A stretch of DNA of 64,000 nucleotides from Mycobacterium shimoidei. GTDB taxonomy: Bacteria; Actinomycetota; Actinomycetes; Mycobacteriales; Mycobacteriaceae. The stretch spans positions 62,001-126,000 of the forward strand of contig LQPU01000021.1 in the NCBI GenBank assembly GCA_002101905.1, given 5' to 3'. The position numbers and the translations under genes are program-made. Under the pieces are notes generated by a model. That model ran no database searches, was not told where the DNA came from, and saw only the letters and a program-made list of their open reading frames with translations. Shown here piece after piece: positions 52,957-63,157 of the stretch. Numbering within the stretch: the stretch's first letter is position 1; each line of letters begins with the position of its first letter.

Positions 52957-54107
52957 GACGTCTGGCCGGCGTTCAGCGCTTGAATCGTGTGAATTTCAGT
53001 GTCGGCGAACGGCCGTCCATCCGGACGCAACAAATCGTGAAACCACACCCGGGGAATCGCCGTGTACTGATGATTCCACGAATCCCACGGAAAATAGGTC
53101 TGGGTCTTCCCGGCGACCAAACCCCAGTTGAAGGCACCAACGTTGTGCCGCCTGGCAACTGGTAGGACTCCGTCGATCGTGCTGCCCATCGTCCGCGCCA
53201 TGTACTCGGTGCACAGAATCGGGCGTCCCTGCGGAGTCAGCTCGGCGATTCGGTTCTCGAAAGCCGCCGGCCTGGCATAGGAGTGGAATGTGATCACGTC
53301 GGAATTGTCGAGCTGGATGCCTGCAATTGTGCTGCGGCTCGCGGAATCTCCCCACTCCCCGTCCCATACGCCACTGGTCAGTGGTTGGCTCGTGTCGACG
53401 GCGCGTGCCCACGCGAACACTTGGGGAAGTAGATCGGCGACAAGTTCCAGTTTGTCTTTCCGTTCCACCGATCGGTATTGCGGTGCGGGATTATCGGGCT
53501 CGTTCCACAGGTCCCAACCCAACACCCGGTCGTCATAGCGGAATTGGGTCAACACGCCGGTGACATAGGCTTGCATCGTGGGGAGGTAGCGGCGGTCGTC
53601 GAGTCGTTCAGCCCCGGGGGCTTGCACCCACCCGGAGTTGTGCACTCCAGGCTTGGGTGGCCGCTGCCGTCCGGCTCGGGGGAAAGGGTCCCAACAGGAA
53701 TCGAACAGAACAAACATCGGCTTGATCCGGTGGCGTGCGGCGATGTTGACGAACTGTGCCAGACGCATCTGGAAGCCGCGAGAATCCTGTGCCCACAATT
53801 GATCATGAAGAAAGACACGCACCGAATTGAGTCCGTGATAGCGTGCCCAACCCAATTCGGTATCAATGCGGCGGGGGTCGTAGGTGCCGGGCTGAAACAT
53901 CTCCAGTTGGTTGATGGCGTTGGAGGTGATGAAGTTTGAACCTACGGGCCAGCCCTGCGCTTGATACCAGCGGTTGGCGCGCTCGGGTGACCACCGATTC
54001 GCTTCCGCGGAGGCGCGCGGCGGTGCCGCGGTGGCACGGGGTACGGGGGCCATTGCAGCTCCTGCGGCCACTAGCAGCGGCAGCTTGAGGACCGTTCGGC
54101 GGTACAC
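52953..54107 (-). CDS. Tat-exported clan GH-A glycoside hydrolase, copy 1
   Basis: A 384-aa exported hydrolase. YRRTVLKLPLLVAAGAAMAP is a twin-arginine signal. The TIM-barrel has the acid/base Glu in GWDLWNEPDNP and the nucleophile Glu in PILCTEYMAR, the two GH5-like catalytic motifs. I chose the GTG at 54107, matching the paralogue's start; ATG at 54146 is an alternative. Substrate is a polysaccharide or glycolipid, not identifiable here. Its stop overlaps the ndhA end by 4 bases. Confidence 0.86.
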   Translation of the reverse strand: MYRRTVLKLPLLVAAGAAMAPVPRATAAPPRASAEANRWSPERANRWYQAQGWPVGSNFITSNAINQLEMFQPGTYDPRRIDTELGWARYHGLNSVRVFLHDQLWAQDSRGFQMRLAQFVNIAARHRIKPMFVLFDSCWDPFPRAGRQRPPKPGVHNSGWVQAPGAERLDDRRYLPTMQAYVTGVLTQFRYDDRVLGWDLWNEPDNPAPQYRSVERKDKLELVADLLPQVFAWARAVDTSQPLTSGVWDGEWGDSASRSTIAGIQLDNSDVITFHSYARPAAFENRIAELTPQGRPILCTEYMARTMGSTIDGVLPVARRHNVGAFNWGLVAGKTQTYFPWDSWNHQYTAIPRVWFHDLLRPDGRPFADTEIHTIQALNAGQTS

Positions 54108-54204
54108 GATTTGACGATATGTTGGCAAAGCCGAGGACCCCGGCATTTGCCCAGCGCGTCGCGCTGAATTGTTATCCTGGCGCGCCCGGGCTACCGCGTG
54201 TTAT

Positions 54205-55335
54205 CTAACCGTCACCGCCGACCAAACCGCGGATCTTTTGGATCTCAGCGCTCCGATAGGGCCGCCCATCAGGCAGCAGCAGATCGTGAAACCATTCCTT
54301 CGGCATGGTGGTGTACGGCTGATCCCAGGAGTCCCAAGGGTAGTAGGTCTGCGTCTTGCCGGCGACCAAACCCCAGTTGATCGCGGCAACGTTGTGACGC
54401 TTGGCAATCGGCAAAATTCCGTCAACAGTGCTGCCGCGGGTGCGGGCCAGATACTCGGTGCACAACATCGGCCGTCCGAGCGGGGCAAGCTCGGCGATCC
54501 GCGACTCGAAGTCCGCCGGCTTGTCATAGCAATGGAAGCTGACCACGTCGGAGTTGTCCAATTGAATGCCGACGATTGTGCTGCGACTCGCCGGATCTCC
54601 CCAGTTGCCGTCCCAAACAGCACTTGTCAACGGTTGACGAGGATCAACTTCGCGCGCCCATCGGAATACCCGGGGAAGCATGTCTGCGACACGCTCCTGC
54701 TTGTCGGTCAGTTCGACGTCGCGGTACTCGCGGGCGGGGTTGTCGGGCTCGTTCCACAGATCCCAGCCCAGAACGCGGTCGTCGTTACGGAATTGGGTCA
54801 GCACGCCCGTGACGTAGTCGTGCAGGAGTCGGGTGCGACCATCGTAGAGCCGTTCGGCGCCGGGACTTTGCACCCAACCGGAATTGTGTACCCCGGGCCT
54901 CGGTGCGCGCTGTGGACCGAGTTTCGGCAGTGGATCCCAACAGGAGTCGAAAAGGACGAAAAGTGGTTTGATGCGGTGCCGCGCCGCGATCCCGACGAAC
55001 TGTGCCAGGCGCCGCTGGAAGCCGCGATGATCCTGCGCCCACAGCTGATCGTGCAAGAAGACCCGGACGGCGTTCAACCCGCAGGAGCGGGCCCAGCCCA
55101 GTTCGGTGTCGATGCGCCGCGGATCGAAGGTGTCGGCCTGAAACATCTCGAGCTGATTGATCGCATTGGAGGTGATGTAGTTTGCGCCGACGAGGTAGTC
55201 CTGCCCCTGGTACCAGTTGTTGGCCCGATCGGCCGACCAGCGACCCGCTTCGGCCGCGGCAGCACGAGGTTTTTTGGCCAGCGCGACGCCCGCTGCCAGC
55301 AGCAGCGGTAGCTTCAGCACCGTTCGACGGTACAC
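54205..55335 (-). CDS. Tat-exported clan GH-A glycoside hydrolase, copy 2
   Basis: A 376-aa paralogue of the downstream gene, roughly 70 percent identical by eye throughout, including the twin-arginine signal (YRRTVLKLPLLLAAGVALA), WDLWNEPDNP and PMLCTEYLAR. Both catalytic Glu residues are kept, so both copies may be active. GTG at 55335. The loop PFPRAGRQRPPKPG in copy 1 is PLPKLGPQRAPRPG here. The pair is separated by 97 bases and reads in the same direction, suggesting tandem duplication. Confidence 0.86.
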   Translation of the reverse strand: MYRRTVLKLPLLLAAGVALAKKPRAAAAEAGRWSADRANNWYQGQDYLVGANYITSNAINQLEMFQADTFDPRRIDTELGWARSCGLNAVRVFLHDQLWAQDHRGFQRRLAQFVGIAARHRIKPLFVLFDSCWDPLPKLGPQRAPRPGVHNSGWVQSPGAERLYDGRTRLLHDYVTGVLTQFRNDDRVLGWDLWNEPDNPAREYRDVELTDKQERVADMLPRVFRWAREVDPRQPLTSAVWDGNWGDPASRSTIVGIQLDNSDVVSFHCYDKPADFESRIAELAPLGRPMLCTEYLARTRGSTVDGILPIAKRHNVAAINWGLVAGKTQTYYPWDSWDQPYTTMPKEWFHDLLLPDGRPYRSAEIQKIRGLVGGDG

Positions 55336-55395
55336 GCGGTTCAGTATTGCCGATCAGCTCGCTTTCGCGACGAGATTCGCTACCTGCCTGGGCGG

Positions 55396-56661
55396 CTAGC
55401 CCAGCGCCTGATCGAGATCAGCGATCAGGTCCTCGGTGTCCTCGAGCCCGACCGAGATCCGCACCACCCCGTCGCCCAGCCCGATCGCCGCCCGGCCTTC
55501 GGGTCCCATCGCCCGGTGCGTGGTGGTCGCCGGATGAGTGACAAGTGACTTCGCGTCGCCCAGGTTGTTGGAGATGTCGATCAGCCGCAACTTGTCGAGT
55601 ACCTCGAAGGCCCTCCCCTTGGCTGCGCTGTCCGGGGCGTCGAGCTCGAAGGTGATCACCGTGCCGCCGCCGGTCATCTGACGCTTCGCCAAATCGTGCT
55701 GCGGGTGCGACGGCAAAAACGGGTAGCGCACCCAGCGCACCGCGGGATGGCCCTCGAGGAACTCGGCGATGCGCTGCGCCGAGCTGTTGGCATAGTTGAC
55801 CCGGACCGCCAAAGTCTCAAGACCTTTGAGCAACACCCAGGCGTTGAACGCGCTTATCGCCGGACCCGTGTGCCGCATCAGCTTTTGGACCGGGCCGTCG
55901 ATGTATTCCTTGTCGCCGAGGATCGCCCCGCCCAGCACCCGGCCCTGCCCATCGAGATGCTTGGTCCCCGAGTACACCACCACGTCGACACCGAGCGGAA
56001 AACCCTGCTGCAGCAGCGGTGTAGCAAAGACGTTGTCCAACACCACCTTTGCCCCCGCGGCGTGCGACAGCTCGGTGACCGCGGCGATGTCGACCAACGA
56101 CTGCATCGGGTTCGACGGCGTCTCGAAGAACACCGCCTGGGTGGGCACCGACAGCGCCTCTTCCCATTGCGAGAGGTCGTCGCCGTCGACGAACACCGTC
56201 TGGATTCCCCAGCGCGGGAGGATCTCGTTGCACACCACGAAGCACGAGCCGAACAGACTGCGCGCGGCGACCAGGCGGTCTCCTGCCCCCAGCAGCGCGC
56301 CCAGCGAGGTGAATACCGCCGCCATGCCACTCGCGGTGGCGAAGGCCGCCGGCGCCCCTTCGATGAGGCGCAACCGTTCCTCGAACATGGTGATGGTCGG
56401 GTTGCCGTAGCGCGAGTACACGTAGCGATCCACCTCGCCGGTGAACGCCTGCTCGGCGTCAGCGGCGGACGGGTAGACGTAGCCCGAGGACAGGTACATC
56501 GCCTCGGCGGTCTCCTCGAACTGCGAGCGCAGCACCCCGCCGCGCACACCGGTGGTGGCCGGACCCACACCGTCGGGCAGCGGTGGTGGAATGCGAATCG
56601 AGTCGGTCAATGCGCGCCGCGTCTCCTCATCGCTGCGATCTGCACCGTCGCTGGCGCTCAC
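55396..56661 (-). CDS. metZ: O-succinylhomoserine sulfhydrylase MetZ
   Basis: A 421-aa PLP enzyme of methionine synthesis, converting O-succinylhomoserine and sulfide to homocysteine. Motifs: YSRYGNPTITMFEERL, FATASGMAAVFTSLGALLGAGD, FETPSNPMQSLVDI and the PLP lysine in VVYSGTKHLDGQGR. The GTG at 56661 overlaps the rhodanese stop and has GGAGG in front. The first 17 codons look like a MIRU-type insertion. A TTG at 56610 (LTDSIRIPPPLPDG) would give the 404-aa form aligned with M. tuberculosis MetZ. Confidence 0.93.
   Translation of the reverse strand: MSASDGADRSDEETRRALTDSIRIPPPLPDGVGPATTGVRGGVLRSQFEETAEAMYLSSGYVYPSAADAEQAFTGEVDRYVYSRYGNPTITMFEERLRLIEGAPAAFATASGMAAVFTSLGALLGAGDRLVAARSLFGSCFVVCNEILPRWGIQTVFVDGDDLSQWEEALSVPTQAVFFETPSNPMQSLVDIAAVTELSHAAGAKVVLDNVFATPLLQQGFPLGVDVVVYSGTKHLDGQGRVLGGAILGDKEYIDGPVQKLMRHTGPAISAFNAWVLLKGLETLAVRVNYANSSAQRIAEFLEGHPAVRWVRYPFLPSHPQHDLAKRQMTGGGTVITFELDAPDSAAKGRAFEVLDKLRLIDISNNLGDAKSLVTHPATTTHRAMGPEGRAAIGLGDGVVRISVGLEDTEDLIADLDQALG
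56611..56661. repeat. MIRU-like element at rhodanese/metZ junction
   Basis: The first 17 codons of metZ read SASDGADRSDEETRR after the GTG. This is the peptide pattern and base order (GCAGATCGCAGCGATGAGGAG) of mycobacterial interspersed repetitive units as I remember them. It sits at a GTGA stop/start overlap, the type of site where such units insert. Confidence 0.6.
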
Positions 56662-57071
56662 GACTGCCTCCACGGCAGACCGATCGCCCGCCATCCGGTG
56701 ACACCGCGGTGGCCGTTCTCGTCGAGGTGTCCTTCGAATCCGTCCAGCACGTTGTAGGACGGCGTAATACCGGCCTCGGTGGCGACTTCGGCCGCACCGA
56801 TCGAGCGATTTCCGGATCTGCACAGGAATACCACCGGCCGATCGCTGCGCGGCGGAACCCGGTCCAGCAGCTCGGCGACAAAGTTGTCGTTGCGTTTCCC
56901 GTCGGTGCGGTTCCACTCGATGTACACGACCTCACGACCCAGGCCGGACAAGTCGGGCACCCCGACGAAACGCCACTCGGCATCTGTGCGCACGTCAACC
57001 AGCACGGCATCCGGATTCTCGCTGAGCAGCTCCCATGCCTGCTGCGGCGTGATATCTCCTGCGTAGCTCAC
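56658..57071 (-). CDS. Rhodanese-domain protein (Rv0390-like)
   Basis: A 137-aa single-domain rhodanese. The active-site loop FLCRSGNRSIGAAE contains the sulfur-accepting Cys. LLSENPDAVLVDVRTDAEW is the family N-terminal helix-strand. It probably carries sulfane sulfur. The stop overlaps the metZ start, so it is co-translated with a sulfide-using enzyme, which fits a sulfur-delivery or sulfide-handling role. Confidence 0.9.
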   Translation of the reverse strand: MSYAGDITPQQAWELLSENPDAVLVDVRTDAEWRFVGVPDLSGLGREVVYIEWNRTDGKRNDNFVAELLDRVPPRSDRPVVFLCRSGNRSIGAAEVATEAGITPSYNVLDGFEGHLDENGHRGVTGWRAIGLPWRQS

Positions 57072-57084
57072 CTAAAAGAGTCTT

Positions 57085-58326
57085 TCACGGCTTCCAAAGC
57101 TTGCGCAGCGCGGCCGCCACCTGCCGGGCGCGGTCGCGCGCGGTCGGCACATCGGCCGCAGTGACTACGGCAACCCCGAGCCGGCGCTGCCCCTCGGCGG
57201 CGCTGTCTGAGCCGAACACCCGCACGTCGCTTTCGGGCACCGCCAGCGCTTCGCCGAGCACACCGCCGATGGGCCCGGTGTTGTCGGCGGCGTCGTCGCG
57301 GGTCCGGCGGCTTGAGTAGAGCACTTGCGCCGCTCCCGGGGAAATCATGATGGTGTCGGTGCCCAGGCCCAGGACCGACCGGGCTTGCAGCTCGAACGCC
57401 GAAAGCCGCTGAGTGCGTAGTGTCAGCAACGCGTGTTCATACGGCCGCGCGCTGACGCCGCAGAAGTACACCTCGTCGCCGCGGACCATCAGTTCCACGC
57501 CGAACAGCCCCCGCCCGCCGACGGCTTTGACGATGCGCGCCGCGATCGACTTGGCGGCATCCAGAGCCACTCGGCTCATCTCCTGCGGCTGCCAGCATTC
57601 CACCGCGTCGTTCGTTGCTCGGCTGTGCCCGATCGGCGAGCAGAACTCGATCCCCGGGCCGGTCGGACCGTCGCTGCGCACCGTGAGCAGTGTCACGTGG
57701 AAGTCGACTTCGACGACGGCCTCGGCCAACACCCGTGCCCGGGCGTGCGGGCCACAGGCCGACACCGCACGCTGCCAGGCGCCTTCCAGCTCGTGCGGGT
57801 TGGATGCCACGGATCCGCCCGGACCGGCCACCGGCTGGATACGCAGCGGGTATCCGGCGTGCTCGGCGACGGCGCTGAGTTCATCGAGCGATCCGGCGAA
57901 CCAGAACGGCGCGGTGGGCAGCCCGAGTTGCTCAGCGGCCAGCCGGCGCAGACCTTCGCGGTCGGCGGTGAGCCGAGCGCTGCGCGCAGTCGGGAACACT
58001 TGCGCGAAACCCGTTTCCGCAGCGGCCGTCAATGCATCGGCGGCGACCGCGTCGGAGACCGTCACCACATAGTTGGGTTGCAGCCGCCCGATCAGCGCCG
58101 CCAACTCGTCGGTGTCGGTCATGTCGATCACCACCGACTGGTCTGCCACCTTGTGCGCGGGCGCGTCGGCGTGCCGCTCGACGGCGATCACCTCGGTGCC
58201 CAGCCGTTGAAACACGATCGCCAGCTCCCGGCTGAACTCATCGGAGCCCAGCAGCATCACCGTGGTTCGCGCAGCGTCGTCGTCGGGAGGTTGGTCGGAG
58301 GCCGGCTCGTCGGGGGTCACGACCAC
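57085..58326 (-). CDS. purT: PurT-like ATP-grasp protein with altered active site
   Basis: A 413-aa protein aligned along its length with formate-dependent GAR transformylase PurT (N-terminal VMLLGSDEFSRELAIVFQRLG, REGLRRLAAEQLGLPTAPFWFA, WQPQEMS, C-terminal RRLGVAVVTA). Several functional residues of the E. coli enzyme, recalled from memory, are changed. The ATP lysine of VKPV is Gln164 (IQPV), the SSSGKGQ loop is GPGGSV, the metal Glu of FSEVSPRPHD is Gly290 (FCGVSARPYE), and the PEIEAI Glu is lost. It may not ligate formate. GTG at 58326; 13 bases before the rhodanese gene. Confidence 0.85.
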   Translation of the reverse strand: MVVTPDEPASDQPPDDDAARTTVMLLGSDEFSRELAIVFQRLGTEVIAVERHADAPAHKVADQSVVIDMTDTDELAALIGRLQPNYVVTVSDAVAADALTAAAETGFAQVFPTARSARLTADREGLRRLAAEQLGLPTAPFWFAGSLDELSAVAEHAGYPLRIQPVAGPGGSVASNPHELEGAWQRAVSACGPHARARVLAEAVVEVDFHVTLLTVRSDGPTGPGIEFCSPIGHSRATNDAVECWQPQEMSRVALDAAKSIAARIVKAVGGRGLFGVELMVRGDEVYFCGVSARPYEHALLTLRTQRLSAFELQARSVLGLGTDTIMISPGAAQVLYSSRRTRDDAADNTGPIGGVLGEALAVPESDVRVFGSDSAAEGQRRLGVAVVTAADVPTARDRARQVAAALRKLWKP

Positions 58327-58329
58327 AGG

Positions 58330-60293
<1,964 letters not shown>

Positions 60294-60325
60294 TCACACT
60301 AGCTCAGTGGTTTGCGAGGAGCGTC

Positions 60326-60931
60326 TTGAATACGACCGTCCTGGTGTTCGGGGCTGGACGGCTGCCGCGTGCGCTGCGGGGGTTGCCGGTCGCGCAGGTC
60401 GACTCCGCGGTGGAAACCGCCCGGCGGCTGATCGTGGTCGGCTCGGATGCCGACCTGGCCGGGGTGCTGACCCGGCTGTTGCGCGCCGACCGGCTCGACG
60501 TCGAGGTGGCCTACGTCTCGCGACGCCGATCCCCCGCCACCCGGGCTTATCGGTTGGCGACGAGGTGGCGGGCGGCCCGGCGGGCGCGGCGCGGCACCGC
60601 ACAGCGGGTGCCGCTGATCCGCGATGAGACCGGCACCGTCGTGGTGGGCTCAGCCGAGTGGCGGCCCGCCGACGGTCGGGTGCTGCACGGTGAAGCGGTT
60701 GTCGACGACACCGTGCTGTTCGATGGCGATGTCGCCGCGGTGCGGGTCGAGCCCACGGCGGCGCTGCCCGGGCTGCGGGCCCGGGTGGGGCGGGGCCGCT
60801 GGGTGACCGGTCGAGCGGCACAGTTGGGCACCACCGGCGCGACGGTGATCCGCGACGGGGTGCCGGCGGCGCGGCCGGTGCGACGGTCGACCTTCTACCG
60901 CCACACCGAGGGCTGGCTGCTGGTCCAGTAG
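60326..60931 (+). CDS. Conserved hypothetical protein (Rv0358-like)
   Basis: A 201-aa soluble protein, Arg-rich in the middle (RRRSPATRAYRLATRWRAARRARRG). The early VDSAVETARRLIVVGSDADLAGVLTRLLRADRLDVEVAYVS resembles a nucleotide-binding fold like the first half of diacylglycerol kinases. TTG start at 60326 behind AGGAG. It is followed by the M50 protease gene after 9 bases. Function unknown. Confidence 0.8.
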   Translation: MNTTVLVFGAGRLPRALRGLPVAQVDSAVETARRLIVVGSDADLAGVLTRLLRADRLDVEVAYVSRRRSPATRAYRLATRWRAARRARRGTAQRVPLIRDETGTVVVGSAEWRPADGRVLHGEAVVDDTVLFDGDVAAVRVEPTAALPGLRARVGRGRWVTGRAAQLGTTGATVIRDGVPAARPVRRSTFYRHTEGWLLVQ

Positions 60932-60940
60932 CGTCGTGAC

Positions 60941-61720
60941 GTGAGCATCGACAACCTGCATCAATCGGTGCGACCCAGCCCGATCTTTTTGGCGTTCGTC
61001 GGCCTGACCTTGGCCGGCGGGGTGCTGGCGTGGTGGGACGGCGCTGACCTCGGGGCGCTGGCTTACATCGGAGTGTTCATCTTGGTGATCGCCGGCTGGC
61101 TGGTGTCGCTGTGTCTGCACGAGTTCGGCCATGCGGTGACGGCTTGGCGTTTCGGTGATCGTGACGTCGCCGTGCGGGGTTATCTGACGCTGGATCCGCG
61201 CAAGTACAGCGCCCCGTTGCTGTCGCTGGGGTTGCCGATGCTGTTCATCGCGCTGGGGGGCATCGGGCTGCCGGGCGCCGCGGTGTATCTGCGCACCTCG
61301 TTCATGCCGGCGGCCCGGCGCACGATCGTCAGCCTGGCCGGACCGTCGGCCAACCTGGTGTTGGCCGTCGTGTTGCTGGTAGCAACCCGGTTGTTTTTCG
61401 ACCCGGCGCACCCGGTGCTGTGGGCCGGCATCGCGTTCTTGGGGTTTCTGCAGGTCACCGCGGTCCTGCTGAACCTGCTGCCCATCCCGGGCTTCGACGG
61501 TTACGCCGCGATGGAACCGTATTTGAGCCCGCAGACCCAGCGCGCGGCCGAACCGTTCAAGCAGTACGGCTGGTTGTTCCTCGTTGTCTTGTTGGTGGCG
61601 CCGGCACTGAATCTGTGGTTCTTCGGGATCGTCGACTGGTTTTACGAGCTGTCGGGGGTACCGTCCGCGCTGGCCGGGACCGGCAGCCGGCTGACCCGGT
61701 TCTGGAGCGCCTGGGTCTGA
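60941..61720 (+). CDS. M50 site-2-type membrane metalloprotease (Rv0359-like)
   Basis: A 259-aa integral membrane zinc protease. HEFGH (about residues 60-64) supplies two zinc ligands and the catalytic Glu, and NLLPIPGFDG supplies the third ligand (Asp). Four or five hydrophobic segments surround these. Site-2 proteases cut transmembrane substrates such as anti-sigma factors. It lacks the PDZ domain of larger members. GTG at 60941. Confidence 0.9.
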   Translation: MSIDNLHQSVRPSPIFLAFVGLTLAGGVLAWWDGADLGALAYIGVFILVIAGWLVSLCLHEFGHAVTAWRFGDRDVAVRGYLTLDPRKYSAPLLSLGLPMLFIALGGIGLPGAAVYLRTSFMPAARRTIVSLAGPSANLVLAVVLLVATRLFFDPAHPVLWAGIAFLGFLQVTAVLLNLLPIPGFDGYAAMEPYLSPQTQRAAEPFKQYGWLFLVVLLVAPALNLWFFGIVDWFYELSGVPSALAGTGSRLTRFWSAWV

Positions 61721-61737
61721 CCCACAGACGGGTTGCA

Positions 61738-61761
61738 ATATATGCGTACATGCGCATATAT
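61738..61761. promoter_or_regulatory. Perfect 9-6-9 inverted repeat before CDF gene
   Basis: ATATATGCG and CGCATATAT flank TACATG, giving a 24-base operator-like site ending 7 bases before the ATG. Its AT-rich dyad shape resembles operators of ArsR/SmtB-type metal sensors. No such repressor gene is in the window. Confidence 0.65.
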
Positions 61762-61768
61762 TTGTGGA

Positions 61769-62629
61769 ATGCCTGTGAGCAGCAGCCGAGTGTCCAGGAT
61801 GCTCATCGCGGCGACGATCCTGACGGCATTCTTCGCCGTCGAGGTGATCACCGCGCTGACCATCGACTCGATGGCGCTGCTGGCCGACGCCGGACACATC
61901 CTGACCGACGTGGTCGCGACGGTCATCGGCCTGATCGCCCTGCTGATGGCCCGTCGCGGCAGCTCATCAGCTGCTCGCACCTACGGATGGCATCGCGCGG
62001 AGGTGTTCACCGCGGTGGCCAACGCCGTGCTGTTGATCGGGGTGGCGGCGGTGATCCTCGACGAGTCGATCAAGCGGATCGGTAATGCGCCGGCGGTGCC
62101 GGGTGTGCCGATGATCGTGGTGGCGCTGGTCGGGCTGGGCGCCAACCTGGCGGTCGCACTGCTGCTGCGCTCCCACGCCACCGGCAGCCTGGCGGTCAAG
62201 GGCGCCTACCTGGAGGTGATCGCCGACACCGTGGGCACCATCGGGGTGCTTGCCGCCGGGCTGGTCACGGTGACGACGCACTGGCCCTACGCCGACGTCG
62301 TGGTGGCCGTCGTCGTCGCGTTGTGGGTGCTGCCTCGAGCGCTGTCGCTCGCCCGCGACGCGCTGCGCATCTTGTCGGAAACCTCGCCGAGCCACCTCGA
62401 TGTCGACGAGCTGCGTGCGGCGCTTCGCGCCGTCGACGGTGTGACCGGCGTGCACGATCTGCACGTGTGGACGCTGGCGCCCGGCAGGGACATGATCACC
62501 GCGCATCTGAGCAGCCGCGGCGATGCCGCCCGGGTGCTCGACGACGCACGTGCGGCGTTGAGCGCCTACGGATTGCGGCACGCCACCATCCAGATCGAAA
62601 CGTCCAGCGACTGCTCGGCGAGCTGCTAA
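61769..62629 (+). CDS. CDF-family metal efflux transporter
   Basis: A 286-aa cation diffusion facilitator. Six membrane segments and a cytosolic C-terminal domain (about residues 200-280, with VTGVHDLHVWTLAPGRDMITAHL). The metal site in TM2 is HILTD (HxxxD). The TM5 site is EVIAD, i.e. ExxxD, where zinc exporters usually have HxxxD. It ends SSDCSASC, possibly a metal-capturing tail. I chose the ATG at 61769, behind GTGGA, since an upstream start would translate the operator. Confidence 0.88.
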   Translation: MPVSSSRVSRMLIAATILTAFFAVEVITALTIDSMALLADAGHILTDVVATVIGLIALLMARRGSSSAARTYGWHRAEVFTAVANAVLLIGVAAVILDESIKRIGNAPAVPGVPMIVVALVGLGANLAVALLLRSHATGSLAVKGAYLEVIADTVGTIGVLAAGLVTVTTHWPYADVVVAVVVALWVLPRALSLARDALRILSETSPSHLDVDELRAALRAVDGVTGVHDLHVWTLAPGRDMITAHLSSRGDAARVLDDARAALSAYGLRHATIQIETSSDCSASC

Positions 62630-63051
62630 CTCAACCCGAGGGCCGGCCGCGCGGCCGGGTCACAGTCGTCGAGCAGGTCCAGGCAGCGCTGTAATTCGTC
62701 GGTCTCCCCGATGGCCTCGGCGGCGCGCGCCAAGGCGGCCACGCAGCGCAGGAAGCCCCGGTTCGGCTCGTGCGAATAAGGGACCGGGCCGAACCCCTTC
62801 CAGCCGTTGCGCCGCAGCTGATCCAGGCCACGGTGGTAGCCGGTACGGGCATAGGCGTAGGCGGTGACGGCCTGGTCGTCGGACAGCGCATCTTCGGCCA
62901 GCACCGCCCAGGCCACCGAGGCCGCGGGGTGCGCAGCGGCGACGATTGCGGGTTTCTCGCCGGCGAGCAGCTCAGCCTCGGCGGCGCTGTCCCCCGGCAG
63001 CAAGATCGGATCCGGTCCCAGCAGATCGCCCATCCGCGTCATAGGGTTCAT
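62626..63051 (-). CDS. DUF3151 protein (Rv0360c-like)
   Basis: A 141-aa soluble protein of DUF3151, very conserved in actinobacteria: DLLGPDPILLPGD, AYARTGYHRGLDQLRRNGWKGFGPVPYSHEPNRGFLRCVAALARAAEAIGE. Helical and repeat-like. Function unknown. The stop overlaps the CDF stop by 4 bases on the opposite strand. ATG at 63051 or 63042. Confidence 0.88.
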   Translation of the reverse strand: MNPMTRMGDLLGPDPILLPGDSAAEAELLAGEKPAIVAAAHPAASVAWAVLAEDALSDDQAVTAYAYARTGYHRGLDQLRRNGWKGFGPVPYSHEPNRGFLRCVAALARAAEAIGETDELQRCLDLLDDCDPAARPALGLS

Positions 63052-63069
63052 TGTGCCGTGCTGTGCGGT

Positions 63070-63105
63070 GGCGATCGCAAGCGTGGCGGCACCGGGCGCG
63101 GCGGG
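63070..63105 (+). repeat. Diverged copy of the glnH 54-base repeat unit
   Basis: GGCGATCGCAAGCG starts a 36-base segment that matches 22837-22872 in 32 of 36 positions by direct comparison. It lies in the spacer between divergent DUF3151 and Rv0361-like genes, so the unit is dispersed rather than private to glnH. Confidence 0.7.
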
Positions 63106-63157
63106 AGATCGCTAAGCTCCAAATACGGAATCAAAAACGGGGAGGACAGTAGCGACC

